A stretch of 64,000 nucleotides of DNA from CATQHP01 sp965214915 (GTDB lineage Bacteria; Acidobacteriota; Terriglobia; Bryobacterales; UBA6623): positions 1,488,001 to 1,552,000 of the forward strand of contig CBDCCP010000001.1 of the NCBI GenBank assembly GCA_965214915.1. The letters are read 5' to 3'. The notes below the pieces were generated by a model. That model had not been told where the DNA came from. It saw only the letters and a list, made by a program, of their open reading frames with translations, and searched no databases. This document shows positions 9,224-19,792 of this stretch, piece by piece. The position numbers were made by a program, and so were the translations under genes. The first letter of the stretch is position 1. Every line of letters starts with the position of its first letter.

Positions 9224-9768
9224 CGTTTTCACTGCGTATCCTGGCGGTCTCGGCTCTACTCGCCGTTCCGGCTTTCTGCGGCGAATGGACGCCGGAGGTT
9301 CACGCCTCGCGCAACGGCCTTCCGCTGGCCTCATACCGCGCGAAGCTCGACGGAGATTACTTGGTCGTCGAGGTCAAGACCGCCGACGGCTGGCACACCT
9401 ATGCGATGGACAACAAGCAGCGCGCCAAGGAGGCGCTGGCCGGCAAGATGTCGCTGGGCGTCGAAGAAAATACGCAAGTGACCGTCTCGGGGGGCTTGGA
9501 AGTGGCGGGCCCCTGGCTCCAGTCGGAACCCAAAGACTTTTCGCAACCGAAGCTGCGCTGGTTCACTTGGGGCTTCGACGGCCCGGCCTTGCTGGCCGCC
9601 AAGGTCAAGCGCACCGGGGCGGGTCCGGCGGTCGTGGCGATCCATGCGCAAATCTGCGACAGCGTAAGCTGTCAGGCGGTCGAGACCAGGTTGGAACTGC
9701 CGATCCCGCCCGCGGAGTCGAAGACGGATCTGGACATTCGAACGCTGACCAAGGTGCGGACGGACTGA
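9220..9768 (+). CDS. DsbD N-terminal (alpha) domain-like periplasmic protein
   Basis: 182 residues with an N-terminal signal peptide ending near AFCGEW. The rest resembles the immunoglobulin-like N-terminal domain of DsbD: ADGWHTYAMDNK, SEPKDF, and near the C-terminus the paired cysteines in QICDSVSCQAVET, where DsbD-alpha has its CxxxxxC redox pair. DsbD-alpha passes electrons from the membrane to periplasmic thiol proteins. There is no transmembrane DsbD-beta domain, so this is the soluble domain alone. Its ATG overlaps the selenoprotein stop (ATGA), so it is a strong candidate redox partner of the selenoprotein; that link is inferred from the overlap. Confidence 0.75.
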   Translation: MTFSLRILAVSALLAVPAFCGEWTPEVHASRNGLPLASYRAKLDGDYLVVEVKTADGWHTYAMDNKQRAKEALAGKMSLGVEENTQVTVSGGLEVAGPWLQSEPKDFSQPKLRWFTWGFDGPALLAAKVKRTGAGPAVVAIHAQICDSVSCQAVETRLELPIPPAESKTDLDIRTLTKVRTD

Positions 9769-9774
9769 CGGCTG

Positions 9775-10773
9775 TCAACCGCCGACGGAAACGACGCGGC
9801 CCGTTTTCGCCGATTCGCCAGCGGCTTCAGCCAGGATGAGCGCCCGGCGGCCGTCTTCGAATGTCGGCGAGGGCTGCCCGCCCCGCTCGACGGCTTCGAC
9901 GAACGCATCGATCTCGGCAACGTAGGAATCGGCATAACGCTCGATGAAGAAGTGGTGCAGCGGCGGCCTCGCCGCGGTTGCGGACCCGCCCCAGCGTTCG
10001 ACACTCGTCGGCGTCGGGTTCGCCGAGACGAGCATTCCCTTCGCGCCGAACGCTTCGATCCGCTGGTCGTAACCGTATGCGCAGCGGCGCGAGCAGTTGA
10101 TGTGGCACAGGGCGCCGGACGCCGTTTTCATGGTGACCATGGCCGTATCGACATCGCCGATTGCGCCGATCCGCGCATCCACCAGCACGCTGCCCATGGC
10201 CGTAACCTCGGTGAACTCTTCGCCGAAGATGAATCTCGCGAGGTCGAAATCGTGGATCGCCATGTCGCGGAACAAACCGCCCGACACGCTGAGATAATCG
10301 AGCCCCGGCGGCGCCGGGTCGCGGCTGGTGAGAATCAGTTTTTCCAGAGTTCCGATCTCGCCGGCGCGCACTGCCCGCTGCAGGGCGAGATGGCCGGGAT
10401 CGAAGCGGCGGTTGAAGCCGATCTGGATTGGGACGCCGCTGCCGGCAATCGCCTCGCGGCAGGCGTTGACGCGGTTGAGGTCAAGGTGGATCGGCTTTTC
10501 GCAGAGAACCGCCTTTCCGGCGCGCGCCGACTGCTCGATCAGATCGCAGTGGGTGTCGGTCGCCGAAGCGATGAAGACCGCATCGATAGACGGGTCGCTG
10601 AGAATCGCCTCTGCGGAATCGACGGCCGACGCTGCGCATTCCGACGCCGCTTCGCTCGCCGCGGCAGCGGCGACATCGTAGATCGAAACCAGCCGGACCC
10701 GCGCATTGGCGGCAAGATTGCGCGCATGCATGCGGCCGATGCGGCCGGCCCCAAAGAGTCCGAATTGCAGCAT
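9775..10773 (-). CDS. iolG: Inositol 2-dehydrogenase-like Gfo/Idh/MocA oxidoreductase
   Basis: 332 residues. The N-terminal Rossmann fold has GLFGAGRIGRMHARN. Family motifs follow: CEKPIHLDL (the EKP motif with catalytic Lys), GFNRRFDPGH, and GGLFRDMAIHDFDLAR with the conserved Asp and His. The block YGYDQRIE and the close match to the IolG order suggest oxidation of myo-inositol or a related polyol with NAD. Other inositol genes are absent nearby, so the exact substrate is not certain. The gene is convergent with the DsbD-alpha gene, with only six bases between the stops, and lies 27 bases downstream of pyrG on the same strand. Confidence 0.85.
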   Translation of the reverse strand: MLQFGLFGAGRIGRMHARNLAANARVRLVSIYDVAAAAASEAASECAASAVDSAEAILSDPSIDAVFIASATDTHCDLIEQSARAGKAVLCEKPIHLDLNRVNACREAIAGSGVPIQIGFNRRFDPGHLALQRAVRAGEIGTLEKLILTSRDPAPPGLDYLSVSGGLFRDMAIHDFDLARFIFGEEFTEVTAMGSVLVDARIGAIGDVDTAMVTMKTASGALCHINCSRRCAYGYDQRIEAFGAKGMLVSANPTPTSVERWGGSATAARPPLHHFFIERYADSYVAEIDAFVEAVERGGQPSPTFEDGRRALILAEAAGESAKTGRVVSVGG

Positions 10774-10800
10774 GGCTCTCCTCGAAAGCGGCGCCGCGCC

Positions 10801-12462
<1,662 letters not shown>

Positions 12463-12986
12463 CAAGAGGATACTCCGGGATACTCCGGGGGACAGTCAAG
12501 CCGGCGGGGTGGAAAAAAGGGGCAAAACGCTCGCAGAATCACAGCCGTCCGTGTACCGCGGGCAAACCGCAAAGCTCTACATTCACCGCGCCGCCGCCGG
12601 CTTGCAGATGCGCCGTCGAATCCCGGCAGCCTGCGGCACAACCAAGGTTATCACAGCCCCACTCCATGCAGCCGATGCCGGCCGGCGCCGGTCTGCTACC
12701 CAGGCGGCGGACGCTCCGAACGCTTTGCGCCGCTCCGCACAGCGGTCTTGCTCTCCATTCCCCGCCGCCTGCGCGGTTTTTGCCGCGGGCTTGTCTGTTA
12801 AGATAGAGGTTCGGTTCCAAGAGGTTGGGAGCGCGGGCAACGCCTCGCCCCGCCCAAACACTCCGGCTCAAAAGTTTGTCTCGAATGTTTGCAGCGGCCC
12901 GCGCCGTCTTCGGCGCCGGCTGCGCGGGCGGCGCCTCAAGTCTCGATCACGGAGCGATCACCAGACAAGAAGGATAGGGAAGAGGA
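12463..12986. other. Intergenic region between divergent pyrG and ppdK
   Basis: About 520 bases with no convincing gene on either strand. It holds a perfect 10-bp tandem repeat (GGATACTCCG at 12468-12477 and 12478-12487) directly upstream of pyrG, one copy of the short intergenic repeat family (12737-12763), and the ppdK leader. A weak promoter-like pair (TTTTTG at 12777, TAAGAT at 12799, 16-nt spacing) points toward ppdK but is not strong. Confidence 0.5.
12737..12763 (+). repeat. Short intergenic repeat, copy 1 (degenerate)
   Basis: Contains the core AGCGGTCTT followed by GCTCTCCATTCCCC. It shares the core with seven other intergenic copies in this window but lacks clear CTATYCA heptamers. 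Confidence 0.45.
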
Positions 12987-15653
12987 ATGGCAAAGCAGGT
13001 TTACTCATTCGGCGGTTCGAAAACCGAAGGCGATCGGAGCATGCGCGACACGCTTGGCGGCAAGGGCGCGAACCTTGCCGAGATGGCGCTGGCCGGTGCG
13101 CCGGTGCCGCCGGGATTCACGGTTTCGACGCAGGTCTGCAACATGTACCTCGCGGGCGGGAACAAGGTTCCCGAGGATGTCGAGGAGCAGATGGCGGAAG
13201 CGCTGGCGCAACTCGAAAAAGACATGGGCAAGAAGCTCGGCGACGCGCGCAACCCGCTACTGCTCTCGGTGCGCTCGGGCGCAAAGTTTTCGATGCCCGG
13301 GATGATGGATACGATCCTCAACCTGGGCCTCAACGACGAGGCGGTCGAGGGCCTTGCCGCGCTCAGCGGCAAACGGGAATTCGTGCTGGATTGCTACCGC
13401 CGCTTCATCATGATGTTCGCCGACGTGGTGATGGAAGTCTCGAAAAGCGAATTCGAGGAAATCCTTGAAGAAATCAAGCACAAGTACGGGGCCGAGAACG
13501 ATATGGACCTCACCGCCGATCAGCTTGCCGAAGTGGTCGAGGCGTTCCAGGCGCACTACAGGAAGCGCCTCGGCGACGACTTCCCGCAGGACGCTCACGA
13601 GCAGCTCAAGGCGGCGCGCGACGCGGTCTTCCGCTCCTGGGACAATCCGCGCGCGAACTACTACCGCAAGATGAACGACATCCCGCACGACCTCGGCACC
13701 GCGGTCAACGTGCAGGCGATGGTTTTCGGCAACCTGGGCGAAACGTCGGCCACGGGCGTCGGCTTCACGCGCGACCCCGCGACCGGCGAGAAGGTTTTTT
13801 ACGGCGAGTTTCTGATCAACGCGCAGGGCGAGGACGTGGTCGCGGGCATCCGCACTCCGCGCCCGATTGCGGAGTTGGAAAGCGTTCTCCCGGCGGCATA
13901 CGGGGAATTGCGGGAGATCACGGCGCGGCTCGAAAAGCACTACCGCGACGTGCAGGATTTCGAGTTCACCGTCGAAGAGGGCAAGCTCTACATGCTGCAA
14001 ACGCGCAACGGGAAACGGGCCGGCGCGGCGGCAGTCAAGTTTGCCGTGGACATGGTCAATGAGGGGCTGATCTCCCCAAAAGAAGCCGTGACGCGCGTCG
14101 AGCCGCAGCACTTGGACCAGCTTTTGCATCCGGTGATCGAACCTGGCTCGAAAAGCGCGCTGAAGACGCTCACCGTGGGCCTGCCGGCATCGCCCGGCGC
14201 CGCCGTGGGCCGCATTGTTTTCAGCGCGGACCACGCCGTGGCCGAAGCCGAGAAAGGCAATCCCGTCGTCTTGGTCCGCGCCGAGACGACGCCGGAGGAC
14301 ATCCACGGCATGGAGGCCGCGAAAGGCATTCTCACCTCGCGTGGCGGCATGACTTCTCACGCGGCCGTGGTCGCGCGGGGCATGGGCGCTCCGTGCGTTG
14401 CCGGCGCCGGCGAGTTGAACGTCAACTACAAAAACGGCACGGTCGGCTGCAAGGGCGCCGCGCTCAAGGAAGGCGACTGGATTTCGATCGACGGCTCGAC
14501 CGGCGAAGTGTTTGCCGGGCAGGCCGTGACGATCGACCCCGATCCGAGCTCGGGCGAGTTTGCGCAGTTCATGGAGTACGTCAACCGCTACCGCACGGTC
14601 GGCGTGCGCACCAACGCGGAGACGCCGCGCGACGCCGCCGCGGCGCGCAAGTTCGGCGCGGAAGGAATCGGGCTGTGCCGCACCGAGCACATGTTCTTCG
14701 AGGACGGGCGAATCGACCACGTGCGGCAGATGATCCTGGCCCAGGACGAGAAGGCGCGCAAGGCCGCGCTGCGGCAACTGCTGCCGATGCAGCGCGCGGA
14801 CTTCGCGGCGCTGTTCGAGACGATGGACGGCTATCCGGTCATCGTGCGCACTCTCGATCCGCCGCTGCACGAGTTCCTGCCCAAGCGCGAGGAGCTGATG
14901 GTGCAACTCGCCGAGCTGCGCGCCGCGGGCGCAGATAACGGAAAGCAGAAGGAGATTGCCGATCTGCTGGAGCGCGTGGAAGAGTTGCACGAGTTCAACC
15001 CGATGCTCGGCCACCGCGGCTGCCGGCTGGGCATCACCTTCCCCGAGATCACGCAAATGCAGGCGCAGGCGATCTTCGAGGCCGCCGTGCAGTGCGCGAA
15101 GCAAGGCGTCGAAGCGATTCCCGAGGTCATGATTCCTCTGGTCGGCAATCACAAGGAGCTCGAGAACCAGAAGAAGATCGTGACCGATACCGCCGAGGCG
15201 GTGTTCGCCGCCCAAGGCAAGCGCGTGAAGTATATGGTCGGCACGATGATCGAGGTGCCGCGCGGGGCGCTGACGGCCGACGAGGTCGCCCGGCACGCCG
15301 AGTTCTTCAGCTTCGGCACGAACGACTTGACGCAGACGACGTTCGGCTTCAGCCGCGACGATTCCGGGGCGTTCATCGGCGATTATTTGGACAAGGGCAT
15401 CATGCAGGAAGATCCGTTCCAGGTGCTGGACGCTTCCGGCGTGGGCCAGTTGATCGAGATCGCGCTGGAGAAAGGCCGCCGGACGCGGCCCGATATCGAG
15501 GTCGGCATCTGCGGCGAGCACGGCGGCGATCCGAAGTCGGTAGCGTTTTGCGTCAACGCCGGGTTGAACTACGTCAGTTGCTCGCCTTACCGCGTGCCCA
15601 TCGCCAAGCTGGCCGCCGCGCAGACGGCGATCGCGGCTGCGTCGGCGCAGTAG
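12987..15653 (+). CDS. ppdK: Pyruvate, phosphate dikinase
   Basis: 888 residues, normal for PPDK. The enzyme interconverts pyruvate, ATP and phosphate with PEP, AMP and pyrophosphate. The N-terminal ATP-grasp domain is visible (GGKGANLAEMA; SVRSGAKFSMPGMMDTILN). The phosphohistidine domain has TSRGGMTSHAAVVARGMG with H458 as the expected catalytic His. The C-terminal PEP-binding barrel has EGIGLCRTEHMF, MLGHRGCRLGI and GTNDLTQ. A good ribosome-binding site (AGAGGA) precedes the ATG. It is followed 55 nt later by a ThDP enzyme gene on the same strand. Confidence 0.97.
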   Translation: MAKQVYSFGGSKTEGDRSMRDTLGGKGANLAEMALAGAPVPPGFTVSTQVCNMYLAGGNKVPEDVEEQMAEALAQLEKDMGKKLGDARNPLLLSVRSGAKFSMPGMMDTILNLGLNDEAVEGLAALSGKREFVLDCYRRFIMMFADVVMEVSKSEFEEILEEIKHKYGAENDMDLTADQLAEVVEAFQAHYRKRLGDDFPQDAHEQLKAARDAVFRSWDNPRANYYRKMNDIPHDLGTAVNVQAMVFGNLGETSATGVGFTRDPATGEKVFYGEFLINAQGEDVVAGIRTPRPIAELESVLPAAYGELREITARLEKHYRDVQDFEFTVEEGKLYMLQTRNGKRAGAAAVKFAVDMVNEGLISPKEAVTRVEPQHLDQLLHPVIEPGSKSALKTLTVGLPASPGAAVGRIVFSADHAVAEAEKGNPVVLVRAETTPEDIHGMEAAKGILTSRGGMTSHAAVVARGMGAPCVAGAGELNVNYKNGTVGCKGAALKEGDWISIDGSTGEVFAGQAVTIDPDPSSGEFAQFMEYVNRYRTVGVRTNAETPRDAAAARKFGAEGIGLCRTEHMFFEDGRIDHVRQMILAQDEKARKAALRQLLPMQRADFAALFETMDGYPVIVRTLDPPLHEFLPKREELMVQLAELRAAGADNGKQKEIADLLERVEELHEFNPMLGHRGCRLGITFPEITQMQAQAIFEAAVQCAKQGVEAIPEVMIPLVGNHKELENQKKIVTDTAEAVFAAQGKRVKYMVGTMIEVPRGALTADEVARHAEFFSFGTNDLTQTTFGFSRDDSGAFIGDYLDKGIMQEDPFQVLDASGVGQLIEIALEKGRRTRPDIEVGICGEHGGDPKSVAFCVNAGLNYVSCSPYRVPIAKLAAAQTAIAAASAQ

Positions 15654-15708
15654 CCGGGGCGGGCGGCCGGTTCCGCTAAAATCGGAGACCGCCGAAGGAG
15701 TTTTCGCC

Positions 15709-17349
15709 TTGACCGGAGCCCAGGCCATTGCCCGCATTCTGAAGCTCGAAGGGGTCGAGCAGGTCTTCTGCTTCCCCTTGACGCCTTTGCTGGAAGCGCT
15801 TGCCGACGAGGACATCCGCCCGATCGTGGCGCGCCAGGAGCGCGTCGCCGAGAACATGGCCGACGGTTTCTCCAGAGCGTCGTGCGGCAAGAAAATCGGC
15901 GTCGTTTCCGTGCAGGACAGCGCCGGAGCGGAGAACGGGTTCGCCGGCATCGCCCAGGCAAAGACCGATTCGAGCCCGATCCTTTTTTTGCCGGGGCATC
16001 CGGGCCGCGACCGCGCCGGCGTCCACCCGACGTTCGACGCGGTGGAGAATTTCCGCGGCGTTACCAAGTATGCGTCGCGCATCTCGACCGTGCGGGCGGC
16101 AGCCGAGCACATGCGGCGGGCTTATACCGCGCTGCGCAGCGGCCGGCCGGGGCCGGCTCTGGTGGAGATTCCCCGCGACATCGCCGCCGGCGAGTTGCGC
16201 GGCGGCCTCGACTACCGGCCGGTGGCGCCGTTGCGCGCGGCTGCCGATCCGGCCGCGGTGCGCGAGGCGGTCAAGCTTCTGCTCGCCGCCGAACGGCCGA
16301 TGATCCGCTGCGGGCAAGGCGTCCTTTACGCGGGGGCGAGCGCCGAGCTGACCGCGGTCGCCGAGTTGCTGGCGGCGCCGGTGATGACCACTTTGCTGGG
16401 CAAGAGCGCTTTCGACGAGTCGCACCCGCTGGCGCTGGGCACGGGGTCGCTCTCCGAAGCCGCTATGGTTCCTGACTATCTGGGCCGTTGCGACGCGCTT
16501 TTCGGCGTTGGCACGAGCTTGACGAAAACGATTTTCGGCTCGGCGATTCCCAGGCAGCCGAAGATCGTTCACGCGACGAACGATCCGGCGGACATCAACA
16601 AGGACTGCGCGGCGGACGTGGGGCTGGTCGGCGACGCCAAGCTCGTGCTGGCGCAGATCGCCGAGGAAATCAGCTCGCAGACCGGCGGCAAGGGCCGCCC
16701 CGGATTGGCCGCCGTGCAGGACTACGTCGCCTCGGTCAAGAAACCCTGGCTGGAACGCTGGGTTCCGAAGCAGACTTCCGATGAGACGCCGCTGAATCCC
16801 TACCGCGTAATGAAGGAGTTCATGAACGCGACGAACGCGGCTGACACGATCGTGACGCACGAGTCGGGCGGGGCCCGCGATCAGTTGGTCCCGCTGTACG
16901 AGGCGGTGACGCCGCGCGGCTACATCGGCTGGGGGCACTCGACGCAGCTCGGCTTCTCGCTCGGCGCGGCGATGGGCGCGAAGCTGGCCTGCCCCGAGAA
17001 GCTCGTCGTGAATTTCAGCGGCGACACGGCGTTCGGGATGGTCGGCATGGACTTGGAGACGGCTGTTCGCGAAGAGATTCCGATCCTCACCGTGCTCTTG
17101 AACAACTCAGCGATGGGCAACTACGACCGCTACATTCCGAAAGCGTCGGCGAAGTACGGCACGCGCTTCACCAGCGGCAATTACAGCGCGGTCGCCAAGG
17201 GATTGGGCGCCTACAGCGAACGAATCGAGCAGCCGCGCGACATCCGCCCGGCTCTGGAGCGCGGCATCCGCTCCACAAAGGAAGGGCGGCCCGCGCTGCT
17301 CGAGTTCATTACCAAGGAAGAGCCGGATATTCCCTACCGCAAGCGGTAG
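15709..17349 (+). CDS. Thiamine-diphosphate enzyme, acetolactate synthase-like
   Basis: 546 residues from a TTG start. The TTG is supported by a strong GAAGGAG site eight bases upstream (15694-15700) and by immediate homology (GAQAIARILKLEGVEQVF). It has the three-domain ThDP layout: N-terminal PYR domain with the conserved Glu in RQERVAENMADGF, a central domain, and a C-terminal PP domain with SGDTAFGMVGMDL and a trailing LNN, the GD-x(about 25)-NN cofactor motif. This resembles acetolactate synthase, benzoylformate decarboxylase and oxalyl-CoA decarboxylase families; the substrate cannot be told from sequence. Context after ppdK suggests, weakly, a pyruvate-related reaction. Confidence 0.8.
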   Translation: MTGAQAIARILKLEGVEQVFCFPLTPLLEALADEDIRPIVARQERVAENMADGFSRASCGKKIGVVSVQDSAGAENGFAGIAQAKTDSSPILFLPGHPGRDRAGVHPTFDAVENFRGVTKYASRISTVRAAAEHMRRAYTALRSGRPGPALVEIPRDIAAGELRGGLDYRPVAPLRAAADPAAVREAVKLLLAAERPMIRCGQGVLYAGASAELTAVAELLAAPVMTTLLGKSAFDESHPLALGTGSLSEAAMVPDYLGRCDALFGVGTSLTKTIFGSAIPRQPKIVHATNDPADINKDCAADVGLVGDAKLVLAQIAEEISSQTGGKGRPGLAAVQDYVASVKKPWLERWVPKQTSDETPLNPYRVMKEFMNATNAADTIVTHESGGARDQLVPLYEAVTPRGYIGWGHSTQLGFSLGAAMGAKLACPEKLVVNFSGDTAFGMVGMDLETAVREEIPILTVLLNNSAMGNYDRYIPKASAKYGTRFTSGNYSAVAKGLGAYSERIEQPRDIRPALERGIRSTKEGRPALLEFITKEEPDIPYRKR

Positions 17350-17386
17350 CTGTTCAGTCCCAGCTCTTGCCGGGACTGAACAGCTA
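17347..17386. terminator. Bidirectional hairpin spanning two convergent stop codons
   Basis: A perfect 15-bp inverted repeat: TAGCTGTTCAGTCCC (17347-17361) and GGGACTGAACAGCTA (17372-17386) with a 10-nt loop. The left arm begins with the TAG of the ThDP gene. The right arm ends with the complement of the TAG of the convergent enolase-superfamily gene. There is no U-tract on either side, so it may act as an mRNA 3' end stabiliser or as a bidirectional terminator. Confidence 0.65.
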
Positions 17387-18622
17387 CGCCGACACGATCT
17401 CTTTGTCCCGGTACTTTTGGCGGTACACGTCCTCGTTGACCCGAATGCCCAGGCCCGGGGCGTCGGGAACGCTGTAATAGCCGTTCTGGAAAACGTAACC
17501 CTCCGCGATGACGGCATCGCAGGTGGAGCGGTCGTCCTCGGCGAACGTCACGTTCTCGACCGCCTTGGCGACGTGCAGCCCCATCAGCAGTCCGATCTGC
17601 GAGCCCCAGTTGTGCGGCACGCAGACCGCCCCAGCGGCTCGCGCGCGGCGCGCCATTTCCCGAATGGCGACAAACCCGCCGCGCCGAATATCCATCTGCA
17701 GCACGTCGATAAGCCGGCGGGGTTGCAAATAGGGATCGAAGGCTTCGACTTCCCGGACGGATTCCCCGTCGGCGATCAGAGTGGCGAGGCCGGCTTCGGC
17801 CATCCGTTCGCGCAGCCGGGCGTAATTTTCCACGTTCTCGCGAAAGATCTCCTCGATCCAGAACAGGTTCGCGCCGCTTGTCTCCGCCAGAAACCGCCAA
17901 GCCCGCTTGAAGTCTCCTGCGTAGCCGTTATTCGCATCCGCAAGAATCTTGAACTCCGGCCCGACGGCTTGGCGCACCGCCTGCATGACTTCGATGTCGC
18001 GCCGCAGGCCTTCCTCCTTGCCCATCCAGCGCCAGCCGCGGCCCACCTTGAACTTCACCCCGAGATAACCCATGCGCGCGGCTTCCTCGGCTTCTTCCAC
18101 TACGGCGCGCACGCCGCGGTCGCGGAACCAGACATCGCTGAAAAGAGCCGTGCCGTCGTAAACCTCAATTTTTTCGCGGACGGCGCCGCCGAGCAGTTTC
18201 CAACAAGGGACGCCTTTCAGCTTGCCGATCAAGTCGAACAGCCCGCTGTCGAGGTGCTTGTATTTCTGCAACAAAGCCGCATGCGCCGCCGCGCGGCGGA
18301 CAACCCGCCCGCCCTCCATCTCATAAAGCGCAAGCGGGTCCGCTCCCAACAGCGCCCGAATGTCCTGGAGAAAGGCGTCGTCGGGAAGGTCGTAGCTCAT
18401 CGTGCCCACGCCTTCGACGCCCTGGTCGGTCTGGATGCGCACGAGCGTCGTGTCGTAGGTGTGACCCTTGGGCGCCTTGTCGTAGGCGTTCACGGTGACG
18501 AATTTGTGAAAGCGGCCCTGAATGGGAGTCAGTACGATGCGGCGGATTTTCACCGGCTTGCGAGCGGCCGCCCGCAACGGACCTGCCGCGGCCAGGGAAA
18601 ACACAAAGTGACGTCGATTCAT
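17384..18622 (-). CDS. Mandelate racemase/muconate lactonizing enzyme family protein
   Basis: 412 residues from ATG 18622, chosen because a GAGGGAGG site lies just upstream and because MNRRHFVFSLAAAG is a Tat-like export signal. The enolase-superfamily barrel is clear: VKFKVG (KxK acid/base pair), ADANNG, WIEEIF and DGES for the metal ligands, then HNWGSQIG with the second catalytic residue. Such enzymes abstract the alpha proton of a carboxylate in sugar-acid racemases and dehydratases; which one cannot be told here. It converges with the ThDP gene and shares a hairpin at its stop. Confidence 0.85.
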   Translation of the reverse strand: MNRRHFVFSLAAAGPLRAAARKPVKIRRIVLTPIQGRFHKFVTVNAYDKAPKGHTYDTTLVRIQTDQGVEGVGTMSYDLPDDAFLQDIRALLGADPLALYEMEGGRVVRRAAAHAALLQKYKHLDSGLFDLIGKLKGVPCWKLLGGAVREKIEVYDGTALFSDVWFRDRGVRAVVEEAEEAARMGYLGVKFKVGRGWRWMGKEEGLRRDIEVMQAVRQAVGPEFKILADANNGYAGDFKRAWRFLAETSGANLFWIEEIFRENVENYARLRERMAEAGLATLIADGESVREVEAFDPYLQPRRLIDVLQMDIRRGGFVAIREMARRARAAGAVCVPHNWGSQIGLLMGLHVAKAVENVTFAEDDRSTCDAVIAEGYVFQNGYYSVPDAPGLGIRVNEDVYRQKYRDKEIVSA

Positions 18623-18832
18623 CGCGGGCCTCCCTCTTCGCTCTGCCGGGACGGCTACGAGTATACAGTGGCGCCGTTTTTTGACCTTCCGAGGGCAACG
18701 CGGCCGCGCGTCCGCCTCGGTTTTCAGCAGTCGACGCGCGCCGCTGGGGCACATTCGGTTAGGCGCTCGATCCCGGCGCGCAAGGGGCGGGGCTTCGAAT
18801 CTATGGGATTCCGCTCAGCGGTCGGGAGAATT

Positions 18833-19597
18833 TTAATCGGGGACAGAGACGCGTCCGCCTATGTCTTTGTAGTGGACGGACCCGCTGCCGTCGCGTTCGA
18901 CTGTGAAATCCCCTTCGATCCGGCTTACTGTAATGTCGCCGGAGCTGTCGCGTTGGACGGTTGCGTCCCCGGCAACTCTTCGAATATTCATATCTCCGGA
19001 GCTGTCCCAGACATTGACGCCGCCGCCGACATCGGCGACCGAGATATCGCCCGAGCTGTCCGTCAACTCCACGTTTCCGCGGACGCCCTGGATCTCAATT
19101 TTTCCCGATCTGTCGGTGACCGACAGATCGCCTCCTATATCCGCGATGCGGACGTTGCCGGAACGGTCCTCCAAGCGCAGCGGCCCTACGCCGCGCACGT
19201 CCACGTCGCCCGAGTTGTCTGCGATCTCCAGCGCCAAAGTCTCCGGCACATCGATCTCGAGATGGAGCGATGCCTCATGGCGCCATTGCCCTCCCGCCAT
19301 GGACGATTTCGCTTCGATCACGATTTCGTCGCCGCGTCGTTCCGCCGCCAATTCGATTCGCTCCAGCACATCCTGGCGCGAAGCGCACGCCTTGCCGCGA
19401 ATACGGACTTCATCGAGGCCGGAGCGGCCCTGCACCTGCAGCTTGCCGGGTCCGGCGGCAATCCTGGCCCGAACGGCGTCCCCGGCAGCGACGGACGCAT
19501 TGCGTTCCGCCTCGTAGCGGCAGGAATCGGCCTCAAGATCGAGCGGAGAGCAGGCGAGCAAAACAGCAGCCGCAACCGCCGCGGACAGAGTTTTCAT
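18833..19597 (-). CDS. DUF4097-type beta-repeat secreted protein
   Basis: 254 residues from ATG 19597. The N-terminus has a signal peptide with a Cys in LLACSPL that could be a lipobox. The remainder is a ladder of short strands with recurrent DSSGD and DRSG turns (VDVRGVGPLRLEDRSGNV, VELTDSSGDISV, NVWDSSGDMNI), typical of the DUF4097 beta-strand repeat family, predicted to form a right-handed beta-helix. Function in the family is not established. The 195 bp between it and the next, divergent gene would hold both promoters. Confidence 0.75.
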   Translation of the reverse strand: MKTLSAAVAAAVLLACSPLDLEADSCRYEAERNASVAAGDAVRARIAAGPGKLQVQGRSGLDEVRIRGKACASRQDVLERIELAAERRGDEIVIEAKSSMAGGQWRHEASLHLEIDVPETLALEIADNSGDVDVRGVGPLRLEDRSGNVRIADIGGDLSVTDRSGKIEIQGVRGNVELTDSSGDISVADVGGGVNVWDSSGDMNIRRVAGDATVQRDSSGDITVSRIEGDFTVERDGSGSVHYKDIGGRVSVPD

Positions 19598-19792
19598 GGA
19601 ACTTTTCTTCCTTCCCGGCAAGAACATCCGCTTCCCGCGGGAGGAGCAACGACTGCGAACGCCGCACACCGCTCGCCGCGGACCACGAGACGCTATAGAG
19701 TACGATCCGCCCCGGCCTCAAGTTCCACGAATATCGCGCAACTTTCAGGCGGTTCGCCGCGTCTTTAGCAACAAGCGCCCGGGGAGGTTGAC

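Noticed and set aside
1..9775. A tRNA(Sec) gene (selC) near selA or selD
   Set aside because: The short intergenic gaps here show no long acceptor and variable-arm fold with a TCA anticodon by eye. A covariance-model search of the whole genome would settle this.
13257..16112. Long minus-strand reading frame opposite ppdK
   Set aside because: A shadow of a strongly conserved gene, with Arg/His/Ala-rich content and no family resemblance.
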